Part shown: one piece after another, positions 1-9,000 of the stretch | Numbering within the stretch: the first letter of the stretch is position 1 | Layout: every line of letters starts with the position of its first letter | Source of the DNA: Moduliflexus sp964602655 | GTDB taxonomy: Bacteria > Moduliflexota > Moduliflexia > Moduliflexales > Moduliflexaceae | Length of the DNA: 64,000 bases | Assembly: GCA_964602655.1 (NCBI GenBank) | Contig: CAZRSF010000002.1 | Location: 70,090 to 134,089, forward strand | Direction: 5' to 3' | The notes under the pieces: generated by a model | The model's database searches: none | What the model was told of the DNA's origin: nothing | The model's input: only the letters and a program-made list of their open reading frames with translations | Position numbers and translations under genes: made by a program

Positions 1-1653
1 CATATTCAGACACGCCGCCTGATGCCCGGCGTTCAGAGCATTGACAGCACGCGCGGCGCAAGCAGTGCGTTTTTTAATCCGTTTATCGCGCTGAAACGCC
101 CTCAGGCTGACGAATTTCAGGGGGATGTCTATGGCTTTAATTTTGTGTATAGCGGCAATTTTTTAGCGGAAGTCGAAGTGAACCCCTATGACGTGACGCG
201 CGTCAGCATGGGGATCAATCCGTTTGACTTCAAGTGGCTGCTTGCGCCGGGCGAGACGTTCCAGACGCCGGAAGTGGTGATGGTTTATTCTGATGCTGGG
301 CTGAATGGCATGTCGCAGACGTTTCACGCGCTCTATCGCACGCGCCTCGCTCGCGGGGAATGGCGCGACAAGCCGCGTCCGGTGCTGATTAACAACTGGG
401 AAGCGACCTATTTCAATTTCAATGAAGAGAAAATTTTGTCATTAGGCCGCGCCGCGCAGAAGCTCGGCATCGAACTCCTCGTCCTCGATGACGGCTGGTT
501 CGGGCATCGCGACGACGACACAACCTCGCTTGGCGACTGGGTGGTGGATCGGAAAAAATTGCCGAACGGCTTGAAATATCTGGGCGAAGAAATCAACAAA
601 TTGGGGCTGCGTTTCGGGTTATGGCTCGAACCGGAAATGATCAACAAAGAGAGCGATCTGTACCGGGCGCATCCTGACTGGCTGATTCATGTGCCGAACC
701 GGCGGCTTTCGCATGGGCGGAATCAGTTTATTTTGGATTATTCGCGGCAAGAGGTGCGGGACGTGGTCTATGAAATGCTGGTCAATATTCTGACGAACGC
801 GCCGATTTCATACATCAAGTGGGACATGAATCGCAACATGACGGAAATCGGCTCGGCGGGCTTGCCGAAAGAACGCCAGAAAGAGACGGCGCACCGCTAT
901 ATTTTAGGCTTGTATGAATTGTTGGAACGGCTGACGCAGCGCTTTCCACAGATTTTGTTCGAATCGTGCGCCAGCGGCGGCGGGCGCTTTGATCCGGGAA
1001 TGCTCTACTATATGCCGCAAACCTGGGCCAGCGACAATTCCGACGCCATCGAGCGGCTGAAAATTCAATATGGCACCTCGTTGGCGTATCCGCTGTCGGC
1101 AATCGGGGCGCATGTCTCCGCCGTGCCGAATCATCAGGTCGGGCGGATCGAGCCGATTGACACCCGCGCCAACGTCGCCTTTTTCGGCGCGTTTGGGTAT
1201 GAATTGGATATTGAGCGGCTGTCGCAGGCCGATCTCGACGCCATCAGCAAGCAGGTGGCGTTCTATAAAGCGCATCGCGCTCTGGTTCAACAGGGGACGT
1301 TCTACCGCCTGACCAGTCCGTTCGAGCGGAATTATACCTGCTGGATGGTCGTCTCGCCTGACCAGCGCGAGGCGTTGCTCGGCTATTATAAAGTCCTCGC
1401 GCAGCCGAATCCGAAGTTTTTGAGCGTGAAATTGCAGGGGCTTGCGCCGGAGATGCAATATGACGTGCAGGACATCTGCAATCCGCTGAAGGCGAATCCG
1501 ATCTATATCGAGTATATGCAGAAGCAAGGGCTGACCGAGCCGACGCTCCGTATTTATGGCGACGAGTTGCTGCACCGCGGCTTTGCGCTGCCGATTGAGG
1601 TGATGAATGAAGGGGATTTCAGTTCGTATCTCTGGAAATTGACGGCGGTATAA
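1..1653 (+). CDS. Alpha-galactosidase, GH36 (5' end outside window)
   Basis: Retaining alpha-galactosidase that releases terminal alpha-galactose from melibiose/raffinose-type sugars. The frame is open to base 1 and about 550 residues are visible, against about 730 usual for bacterial GH36, so the N-terminal beta-sandwich is partly outside the window. Numbering from the ATG at 22, the family motifs are the LLVLDDGWFG barrel strand, the nucleophile Asp268 in KWDMNR, and Asp338 in ASDNSDAIER, placed 70 residues later as expected for the acid/base; the ESCASGGGRFDPG glycine loop lies between them. No signal peptide can be judged because the start is missing. A GH4 alpha-galactosidase lies 560 bp downstream on the same strand, so this looks like a galactoside-use locus. 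Family assignment is firm; exact substrate is inferred. Confidence 0.93.
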   Translation, partial: HIQTRRLMPGVQSIDSTRGASSAFFNPFIALKRPQADEFQGDVYGFNFVYSGNFLAEVEVNPYDVTRVSMGINPFDFKWLLAPGETFQTPEVVMVYSDAGLNGMSQTFHALYRTRLARGEWRDKPRPVLINNWEATYFNFNEEKILSLGRAAQKLGIELLVLDDGWFGHRDDDTTSLGDWVVDRKKLPNGLKYLGEEINKLGLRFGLWLEPEMINKESDLYRAHPDWLIHVPNRRLSHGRNQFILDYSRQEVRDVVYEMLVNILTNAPISYIKWDMNRNMTEIGSAGLPKERQKETAHRYILGLYELLERLTQRFPQILFESCASGGGRFDPGMLYYMPQTWASDNSDAIERLKIQYGTSLAYPLSAIGAHVSAVPNHQVGRIEPIDTRANVAFFGAFGYELDIERLSQADLDAISKQVAFYKAHRALVQQGTFYRLTSPFERNYTCWMVVSPDQREALLGYYKVLAQPNPKFLSVKLQGLAPEMQYDVQDICNPLKANPIYIEYMQKQGLTEPTLRIYGDELLHRGFALPIEVMNEGDFSSYLWKLTAV

Positions 1654-1661
1654 ACAAACAC

Positions 1662-1694
1662 AGACCTCACAGGTTTTGAAAACCTGTGAGGTCT
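1662..1694. repeat. Intergenic palindrome, family F1 copy 1
   Basis: Perfect inverted repeat with 16-nt arms AGACCTCACAGGTTTT / AAAACCTGTGAGGTCT and a 1-nt centre, 8 bp after the GH36 stop. Near-identical copies occur at 27638-27670 and 44318-44350. There is no T-run after it, so it is not a textbook intrinsic terminator. Confidence 0.9.
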
Positions 1695-1709
1695 TAATGG
1701 GAAAAATGT

Positions 1710-2150
1710 ATGACATCTGAAAATATGGGGATTTTGTTGGGCGGGATTATTCCTGCCGTGTTATTGGGGCTGTTTGGCGTGCTGCAAAAAATCAGCGCGA
1801 AAGCGGGGATCGGGACAGGGTATTATCTGTTGATTTTAGGCGTGACGATCACGATTTTAGGTGGCCTGTTTGCGCTGATCATGCCGGATCGCAGGCTCTC
1901 GTTTGCGTCGGCGGGCTGGACAGTGTTAACCGCCTGTGCCTGGACGGTGGCGACAGGCTTGATCGCGATTGCGTTGAGCAAATATCACGCCGATATTGCC
2001 AAGTTAGTGCCGCTGTATAACATGAATACGCTGGTGACAGCGGGGTTAGGGTTGATCATTTACGCGGAGTGGCAGAATATTAGTCTGCCGAAATTCGGAT
2101 TGGGCGCGTTATTGATTATCATCGGCGGAATGCTGGTAGTGAAGGCGTAG
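1710..2150 (+). CDS. Small DMT/EamA-like membrane protein
   Basis: A 146-residue, very hydrophobic protein with about four to five predicted membrane segments (roughly residues 7-26, 39-58, 68-88, 102-119, 127-144). Size and the glycine-rich helices resemble a single-repeat member of the drug/metabolite transporter (EamA/EmrE) superfamily, which works as a dimer. The last helix carries a G-L-G-A-L-L-I-I-I-G-G-M pattern typical of DMT C-termini. It sits between two alpha-galactosidase genes, so a role in galactoside or galactose movement is possible but rests on position only. Start chosen at the ATG at 1710; no strong Shine-Dalgarno is visible. Confidence 0.7.
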   Translation: MTSENMGILLGGIIPAVLLGLFGVLQKISAKAGIGTGYYLLILGVTITILGGLFALIMPDRRLSFASAGWTVLTACAWTVATGLIAIALSKYHADIAKLVPLYNMNTLVTAGLGLIIYAEWQNISLPKFGLGALLIIIGGMLVVKA

Positions 2151-2153
2151 ATT

Positions 2154-2183
2154 CGTACTGCCGACGAGGACGTCGGCGGTACG
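2154..2183. repeat. Intergenic inverted repeat
   Basis: Imperfect hairpin with CGTACTGCCGAC / GTCGGCGGTACG arms just after the small membrane-protein gene and 31 bp before the GH4 start. It could act as an attenuator or mRNA-end hairpin; no T-run follows. Confidence 0.7.
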
Positions 2184-2214
2184 ATGCACGCTTATAAATG
2201 AAAAGGAGAAAATC

Positions 2215-3540
2215 ATGGCAAAAATTGCATTTATTGGTGCTGGAAGTTTAGGGTTTACACGCGGATTAGTCAGAGATGTCTTGACGTTTCCGTTGCTGAA
2301 AGATGCGACAATCAGCTTGATGGACGTGAACGCGGAACGGCTTGAGTTCGCGAAAAATTCGGTGCAGCGGATTGTGGATATGGGAAATTACTCGGCGAAA
2401 GTCGAGGCGACGATGGATCGGGCGGATGCGCTGCGCGGCGCGGATGTGGTATTATGCACGATTTTAGCGGGTGATGTTGATGTCTGGCGTTATGACATCG
2501 AGATTCCGAAACAGTATGATGTGGATACGAATGTCGGCGATACGCGCGGGCCGTCGGGCATTTTCCGCGCGTTGCGCACGATTCCGGTGATGTTGGACAT
2601 CGTGAAGGATATGGAACGCTATTGCCCGAACGCGACGCTGCTGAATTACACGAACCCGATGGCGATGCTCTGCCGCGCCATGCAGCGCAAATCGTTTATT
2701 CAATTAACCGGCCTCTGCCATAGCGTGCAAGGAACGGCGGCGATGTTAGCGGACTGGATCGGCGCTCCGCATGATGAAATCACCTATACCTGCGCCGGCA
2801 TCAATCATCAAGCGTGGTATCTGAAATACGACTGGAACGGCAAAGACGCCTATCCGCTGCTGCGGGAAGCGGTACAGAAACCGAAAATCTACAACGAAGA
2901 AATCGTGCGGAACGAGATGTTCCTGCATTTGGATTATTACGTCACGGAATCGAGCGGGCATAATTCGGAATATAACTGGTGGTTCCGCAAACGGCCAGAT
3001 TTGATCGATAAATACTGCATTCACGGCACGGGCTGGAATCCGGGCGAATACGCCTATATTCTGAAAGAATACGAAAAGGCCAAACATACCTGGAAAGATG
3101 AGGCGAAAAAGTGGTTTGCGAGCGAGACGCCGATCAGCTTAGAACGCGGGCATGAATACGCGGCGTACATCATCAACGCGCTGCAAGGGGGCGAGATTTT
3201 CGGGTTTAACGGCAACGTGTCGAATACCGGCTTGATTACGAACCTGCCGGATGGCGCATGTGTGGAAGTGCCGGTATTTGTGGATAAAGCGGGCTTGCAT
3301 CCGGTGCATGTCGGCGCGCTGCCGCCGCAGTGCGTGGCGCTGAATCATGTGAGCGTGATGGTGGAAGAAATGGCGGTCGAGGCGGCGTTGACGGGCAATC
3401 CGCATCTCGTGTTCCAGGCGATTGCCTACGATCCGCTGACGGCGGCAGTGTTGTCGCTGGCGGAGATCAAGAAAATGGTCAATGAGATGTTCGAACAAAA
3501 CCGCGACTATTTGCCGCAGTTCAGCCACTTCGAAGCGTAA
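2215..3540 (+). CDS. melA: Alpha-galactosidase, GH4 (NAD+/Mn2+-dependent)
   Basis: A 441-residue GH4 enzyme, cytoplasmic, cleaving alpha-galactosides by an oxidation-elimination mechanism that uses NAD+ and a divalent metal. The N-terminus has the dinucleotide-binding GAGSLGFTRGL turn (residues 8-18). LLNYTNPMAM (142-151), Cys168 in LCHSVQG and His198 in GINHQAW match the conserved substrate/metal residues of the family. Length is normal (about 430-450). A good ribosome site, AAAAGGAG, ends 7-8 nt before the ATG. It lies with a GH36 alpha-galactosidase and a small membrane protein on the same strand. GH4 also includes glucosidases and glucuronidases; the CHSVQG signature favours the alpha-galactosidase/glucuronidase side. 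Confidence 0.92.
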   Translation: MAKIAFIGAGSLGFTRGLVRDVLTFPLLKDATISLMDVNAERLEFAKNSVQRIVDMGNYSAKVEATMDRADALRGADVVLCTILAGDVDVWRYDIEIPKQYDVDTNVGDTRGPSGIFRALRTIPVMLDIVKDMERYCPNATLLNYTNPMAMLCRAMQRKSFIQLTGLCHSVQGTAAMLADWIGAPHDEITYTCAGINHQAWYLKYDWNGKDAYPLLREAVQKPKIYNEEIVRNEMFLHLDYYVTESSGHNSEYNWWFRKRPDLIDKYCIHGTGWNPGEYAYILKEYEKAKHTWKDEAKKWFASETPISLERGHEYAAYIINALQGGEIFGFNGNVSNTGLITNLPDGACVEVPVFVDKAGLHPVHVGALPPQCVALNHVSVMVEEMAVEAALTGNPHLVFQAIAYDPLTAAVLSLAEIKKMVNEMFEQNRDYLPQFSHFEA

Positions 3541-3589
3541 GTTCTTCCCCTGCTCCGACGTCATGCTTTATTCGCAAGCATCGAATCAA

Positions 3590-3620
3590 CCCTGCCAGGA
3601 TTTCAAACCCTGGCGGGGGG
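3590..3620. repeat. Imperfect intergenic inverted repeat
   Basis: Arms CCTGCCAGG / CCTGGCGGG around TTTCAAA, between the convergent melA and TerB-like genes. It may serve as a bidirectional hairpin end. Confidence 0.6.
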
Positions 3621-3661
3621 TTCGTGGTAGCAATGCCACTCGATAAAGCGGTCATGTAGAA

Positions 3662-4021
3662 TTACGGCTGTGGATTGTTTTGCTGTCCGATCCAGAGCAT
3701 TTTTTGCGCCTCGATTTTCGACAACCCCATTTTCTCGGCAACTTTCTGTAATAATCCCTGTTCTTGACGCACCAGCGCATGATTTGCCAATGCAGCCTGC
3801 ACTAACATCGAGTAGAGCTTGCGTTTGGTGAACGGATGATCGGGAATATGCACCAAATCCCGTCCAAGAGAAACCTTCGTCAATGTGGCGTTTATCACTG
3901 ATAACGGCACCGCAAATTGCTGCGCAATTCGCTCTAAAAATTGGCATTCTAATTCATCAATTTTCCCATCAATGGCTAACATAGACACAACGGATTCGAG
4001 AAGCTGTTCATGAGAAATCAT
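3662..4021 (-). CDS. TerB-like domain protein
   Basis: A 119-residue all-helical protein. The opening segment with LAIDGKIDELECQFLERIA (about residues 15-33) is characteristic of the TerB/DjlA-N fold: an acidic, possibly metal-binding helix pair after an A-x-D-G-x-[IL]-x-x-x-E core. A second, weaker repeat of the pattern occurs near ALVRQEQGLLQKVAEKMGLS (residues 81-100). TerB domains occur in tellurite-resistance and stress or phage-defence gene sets; nothing around this gene shows which applies. It is convergent with melA and divergent from the operon beginning at 4319. Function unassigned. Confidence 0.75.
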   Translation of the reverse strand: MISHEQLLESVVSMLAIDGKIDELECQFLERIAQQFAVPLSVINATLTKVSLGRDLVHIPDHPFTKRKLYSMLVQAALANHALVRQEQGLLQKVAEKMGLSKIEAQKMLWIGQQNNPQP

Positions 4022-4318
4022 AATTTTTCGAGGTTGCGATGCGGGACAGCATCTTCAGGTGTATCGAACATCACCACAGATTCCGCCCGCCTTCGGATTC
4101 ATTTTGCAATATTTAACGAAACAAACGACATTGGTTGTTTTTGCTTGACGCAATAATGAAGATGCGGGAGTTTACGTTTTCAGACATTTTATTGAGGTTA
4201 GCTCGCAAAAAAAATAGAGAGCAATGCGATAACGTCCGACCGGAGTGTCAAAGCGTAGTTTTGACACTCCGGAACATTCACAAAATTATGCAGCCTCAAG
4301 CATAAATAGTTACTCATT
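4022..4318. promoter_or_regulatory. Divergent intergenic region with palindrome 4240-4272
   Basis: About 300 bp between the TerB-like gene and the Cys-rich regulator operon. It holds a perfect inverted repeat at 4240-4272 (arms CCGGAGTGTCAAA / TTTGACACTCCGG, 7-nt loop) 47 bp before the ATG at 4319, placed where an operator or leader hairpin could act. No confident -10/-35 pair was identified. The region is more AT-rich than the genes beside it. Confidence 0.5.
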
Positions 4319-5395
4319 ATGCCAAAACATACATCACCGGATTTGATTGATAATATTTGTGAAGGCAAAGGGAATCGCTTTCACGGCGTACAATGCCAGT
4401 TTTACGCGGACCTTGCCAGAGAATGCGCCTTGCTGAAAGGCCAGCAGCTTCAGGTGTTTTGGGATCGCGGCCGCTGCGCGTATATCGTGCTGCAAATCGT
4501 GGAAGAGGGCTGCATCAAAACGATTCACGAGTTGTATGCCGATCTTGTCCCTGACGATACCTTCGATTATAACATTCAGACCGTTGTCGAGCGATTGAAA
4601 CAGCAAGAATTGACCGCCGGTTTTTCGTTAGCCGTCTGGCATCGGTACGTCTATACGACGGTCTATCGCGAAATCAAGCGTCAACTGCCGATGCTGCCGG
4701 ATAAACGGCACTGCGGCACATGCAAACATCTGTCGAAATCTACCGATTATATCTGCGAGCGTCGCCGCGAAATTCATTCCAGTTTGCGCGTCTGCGAAGG
4801 CTATGCCCGCGAGCCGGAAACGCTTGACGCGGTGAACGATGTTGATTGCTCGACCTGTCAGCATCTTTCCAGAAAATCGTATTTCTGTTATGTTCACAGC
4901 GAAAAACGGAATAAGACCGACGATCCGTGCGAAAAATACAGCGCCGATATTGTTGCAGATTTTATCTCGCTGAACGATGACGCAGCGGCAAGCGACAATG
5001 CCGAGCGTCAATCGCAGCAATCGAACCGCCTGCTCAATGAAATCAGCCAGATTCGAACGCAAACCGCCCTCTCTGCCGATGCGCAGATTGCGGCGGAAGA
5101 TGAGTTGAGCCATATCCAGGCACTGCTGCAAGATCGCATCGAGACGGCGGCGTCCGGCAGTAAACGCCGCGAAATATATGAGCGGCAATATGAATTATTT
5201 TTTCAGCTTGTGATGAAAATGTGCGACGAAGAGCTTGAAGAAGACGACGCGATTCAGGCGATTGCAACGGAATTCGGCATCAAGGAATGGACGCTGCGGC
5301 GAGATATTCGCGATGCGCGAGAATTTCTGGCAAAAAATGTTCGAAAAACCGACACTCCCCCATCCTCTCATCCAAAAGGAGGTGAGATACTATGA
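4319..5395 (+). CDS. Cys-cluster protein with C-terminal HTH (sigma-like?)
   Basis: A 358-residue protein I cannot place in a named family. Residues about 30-125 are helical and include an FSLAVWHRYVYTTVYREIKRQL-type helix that recalls sigma-factor region 2, but weakly. Two tandem Cys4 units follow: HCGTCKHL...CERRR...CEGY (about 137-161) and DCSTCQHL...CYVH...CEKY (about 178-206), each CxxC then two spaced Cys, so probably Zn or Fe-S sites. A Gln/Glu-rich linker leads to a C-terminal helix-turn-helix (AIATEFGIKEWTLRRDIRDA, about 318-337). It overlaps the next gene by an ATGA junction and opens an operon ending in a giant nSTAND-WD40 protein, so it is probably the operon's regulator or sensor. 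Confidence 0.7.
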   Translation: MPKHTSPDLIDNICEGKGNRFHGVQCQFYADLARECALLKGQQLQVFWDRGRCAYIVLQIVEEGCIKTIHELYADLVPDDTFDYNIQTVVERLKQQELTAGFSLAVWHRYVYTTVYREIKRQLPMLPDKRHCGTCKHLSKSTDYICERRREIHSSLRVCEGYAREPETLDAVNDVDCSTCQHLSRKSYFCYVHSEKRNKTDDPCEKYSADIVADFISLNDDAAASDNAERQSQQSNRLLNEISQIRTQTALSADAQIAAEDELSHIQALLQDRIETAASGSKRREIYERQYELFFQLVMKMCDEELEEDDAIQAIATEFGIKEWTLRRDIRDAREFLAKNVRKTDTPPSSHPKGGEIL

Positions 5396-6072
5396 AAATA
5401 TCGCATACCATATTCAATAAGCAGAACGAGCAGGAGTTCGGGCAGCGCCTTCGCGCATTCGCCCGGTCGGAGGCGTACCGCCAGCAGCGTCAGGAGATCG
5501 AGCGCGGCCTGCATCCCGACCAGGAATGGCTTCATGCGTATGTCTGGGGGCAATTATCCCCGGAGCAGGCGCGAATCATCAGAAATCATCTGCCAGGCTG
5601 CGCCTCATGCGCGAAAACCGCGCTGCGTCTGCGCCAGATCAAAGACGACATGGAACAGCAGTTGTTTGGCTGGGCAAATGCTTCGGCAGCCGCAACGCCG
5701 TTGAACGCCTTTATCGCTGAGGAATACTGGGAACCGGTCGGCGCGGGAGAAGCGCTGGTCGCCGCCAGTTCCGCTGTCACGCAGGAACACTGTTTTACCA
5801 CGCCGGTCGGCGTCATCAATATTACGTGCGCTTGGGGGCGCGAAATCGCGAATGAACCGGCCTTTGTGTGGCTCTCCTGGGATGCGGACATTCCTGAGAA
5901 TCGCGAGTTCGCGATTCGCCTGAGCGACCCTGAACAGCAGACGATTCTCTATGAAATTCGCCCCGGAAAGATTCATCAGGGCGAGCAAACGTTTACCAGC
6001 GAGACGCTCGGTTTCGACCCCGTCAGTCAAAAATGGAGCATCGGGGTGTTCGTGTCGGAGATGGAGGCATGA
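5392..6072 (+). CDS. Putative zf-HC2 (anti-sigma-like) zinc-finger protein
   Basis: A 226-residue protein starting within an ATGA overlap with the upstream gene and preceded by AAAGGAGGTGAG. Residues about 47-75 read YVWGQLSPEQARIIRNHL followed by PGCASCAK, i.e. the His-x3-Cys-x2-Cys core of zf-HC2 domains found on anti-sigma factors. The remaining 150 residues are predicted beta-rich with a terminal FTSETLGFDPVSQKWSIGVFV segment and no obvious membrane helix, unlike classical membrane anti-sigmas. Lying between an HTH/Cys-cluster protein and an nSTAND-WD40 protein, it is probably an adaptor or regulator. The upstream/downstream overlaps imply translational coupling of all three genes. Confidence 0.7.
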   Translation: MKISHTIFNKQNEQEFGQRLRAFARSEAYRQQRQEIERGLHPDQEWLHAYVWGQLSPEQARIIRNHLPGCASCAKTALRLRQIKDDMEQQLFGWANASAAATPLNAFIAEEYWEPVGAGEALVAASSAVTQEHCFTTPVGVINITCAWGREIANEPAFVWLSWDADIPENREFAIRLSDPEQQTILYEIRPGKIHQGEQTFTSETLGFDPVSQKWSIGVFVSEMEA

Positions 6073-9000
6073 CGCATTTCGCGTTCCCCAACGTCGAAAT
6101 TCTGAACGCCGATTTTATCGGCTGCGGGCGGTATCTTGCCGCCGCCGAACCTGTCGGAAACGACTATGCGTCATTGACCTCCATCATCATCAATCAAGCT
6201 GCCGTAGGCCGGGCGGTCGCGCTGTTAGCGCATGAGGCCGCCTCTCTTCCCAGATGTCTGTACGAAAAAAAAGACCGGCGCGACAAAAAATACGTCGGCG
6301 AATCCATGCACCTCGCCTATCTGCTCGCCAGTCTGCATTGCGCCCGCCGCTTGCGCCACGATTGGCCGCGCGACATCTGGTGCACCGGTAAAATCGCCAT
6401 CACGCCGGATCAACAGCCCGTCCTGCAAGAGGTCGGACACGAGGAAGAATTCTCGCTGAAACTCTCCGCCTTTCTGTCCGACACGAATCCCGATACGCTG
6501 TTCATCGCGCCGACCGCGAATCTGCGCCCGAATCACGCGGCCTTATGCGAAACCGCCCACGCCGCGATGCTCTCGCTTGAGAATTTCAGGCAGATTCCGT
6601 TCCCTGAAAGCTGCTCCGGCAAAATGCTGCTGACCGTGCTGCCGCACGAATTGGATGCGCTGATTCACGCCCTGTTCGTTCCCGGTCCGAATCCGTACAA
6701 CGGTTTGACGGTCTTTGACGAAGACGACGCCCACCGTTTTTTCGGACGCGAAAAAGTGATCGCCGCGCTCTATCAAAAATTTCTGCGCGGGTACGAGCAG
6801 TTCGGCCAACACGACATGTCGCGTATGTTGACCGTGCTCGGACCTTCCGGCTCAGGCAAGTCGTCCGTCGTCCGCGCCGGGCTGATTCCGCGCATCAAAC
6901 AGACTCCGCTCCCTGATAACAAAACGCCGCGCGTCGTGGTATTGACCTGCGGCGCGCATCCGCTGCTCAGCCTTGCAAGCGCCCTGACGCGCCTGTTCGA
7001 ACCGGCGGGACAGTCGCCTGCGACGCTTCGTCGGTGCGAAATGCGGCTGAAACAGCCGAACGCGCAAGGCGAATGGGACGGTTTCTCCGATTTGATCGCC
7101 CAGTCCCCCGAATTACAGGAACAGGCGGTCGTGCTGGTTGTGGATCAATGCGAAGAACTGTATTCGCTATGCAGCGACGTTGCCGAGCGGACGGCGTTTC
7201 TCGGAAATCTGCTTCACGCCGTCGCAAGCGCGTCTCCGGCGATTGCGGCCATTCTCACGCTGCGCAGCGATTTTCTCGAACAGACCCAGACCGTTCCGGC
7301 CTTTCATAACGCCATTGTCAGCCGCAGCGTCCTCGTGCCGGTCATGACGCGAACGAATCTGCGGGAAGCCATCGAACAGCCCGCGCGATTGGCCGGGTAC
7401 CGTTTTCCTTCGGAATTCGTCGAGCGCTTGATCGCTGAAACCGACGGCTACATGGGCGCGCTGCCGCTGCTGGAATTTACGTTGAGTCTCCTCTGGGAAG
7501 GCATCCTGCGCGGTCGCGATCCTGAAGAGACGCTGGCGCGGATCGGCGGCGTCGGCGGCGCATTGGCCGACCGCGCCGAACGCCTCATTAATCTCGACGA
7601 GATCGAGCTCAGCCGAAGTGANNNNNNNNNNTAATACGCTGTCTGCGGTGGATAAACGCTTAACCCGCGCCGTGTTTCTCAATCTCGTCTGTCCAGGAAA
7701 AGACGGGCAATACACCCGCAAGCGCATCGCGCTCGGCGACATCGCCGCGTATTGCCAATCGCCTGAAAACGTTCAGGCGATTTTTCACGATTTTTCCGAA
7801 CCGTATGCCCGCTTGTTGACGCTCGCGGTGGACGCGAACGGCGCGCCGACCGTCGAAATCACGCATGAAGCGCTGATTTCGCGCTGGCGGCGTTTGCGCA
7901 GATGGATCGAGCAGGATCGAGAATTTCACGCCTGGCGCGAACGGCTGAAAGCGTCGCTCCAACAATGGGAAACGACCCAGAATGACGAGGGCGCGTTGCT
8001 GCGCGGACGCTTGCTGTCCGAAGCGGACGAATGGCTGAACAAACGCGAAGAAGACCTGACGCCCGCCGAATGCGCGTATATCGCCCGCAGTCAGCAGTTT
8101 TTCGCCAGCGAAGACGCCCGCTGGAAGGCGTTATACGAGAAAGCGCAGCACAGCGCGCTGGAAGCGTATCACCTCTCAAGCCGCGCCTTGTTTTCGTCGC
8201 ACGACGAATTGCCCGCGCTCCTCGCCGCCGTCAAAGCCGGAACGCTTGCCCGTCAGATTGACGCGCCGCCGGAGACGCGCCGCGCCGTCGCAGGAACGTT
8301 GCGCGAAATCGTGTACGGCATCCGCGAAACGCTCCGCCTGCAAGGGCATCGCGCCCCGGTGCGCTGCCTGAGTTTCAGCCCCGACGGCAGATGGCTCGTA
8401 TCCGGCAGTTACGCCGGAATCATCAAAATTTGGGACATGCAGGCGGGCTGCGAACGCGTCTCGATGCACGGTCACGCCGATATTGTCCGCGCGATCTGTT
8501 TCAGCCCCGACGGCAAGCTGGCGGCGACCGGCGGCGACGACGAGATCATCAAAATTTGGGACGTGGCGACCGGCCAGGAGACACTCGCCATCACAGGGCA
8601 TTCGCACAGCGTGTATGCGCTCGCGTTCAGCCCGGATGCGACGATGCTGGCGTCCGGCGGCGCAAACGGCGCGATCAAAATCTGGGATGCGTCCGAGTTT
8701 CGCGAAATGGCGCGATTACACGGGCATAGCGAGCCGGTGTTTGCGTTAGCGTTCCATCCGGTCAGGCCGAATCTGCTCGCCTCAGGCAGCGAGGACACCA
8801 CGATCCGCCTCTGGAATCTCGACACCTATAAAACGCTGCGCGTCCTGACCGGGCATCAACAGGGCGTCTCCTGCGTGGCGTTTCATCCGCAAGGCCATCT
8901 GTTAGCGTCTGGGAGCGGCGACGCCAGCGTCAAACTCTGGGACGTCGAGCGCGAGCGTCCGCCGCACACGCTGCATGGGCATCTTGAAGCGGTGAACAGC

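Noticed and set aside
1662..1694. Classical Rho-independent terminator
   Set aside because: The stem is perfect but no T-run follows, and sister copies lie upstream of genes or within operons.
904..1716. Long minus-strand frame opposite the GH36 gene
   Set aside because: It is the antisense shadow of a well-supported gene and shows no family motif of its own. Similar long antisense frames opposite lon, folC and the coiled-coil genes were rejected for the same reason.
7618..7634. Frameshift splitting the nSTAND gene into two genes
   Set aside because: The phase change coincides exactly with ten N of unknown true length, and domain order continues across it.
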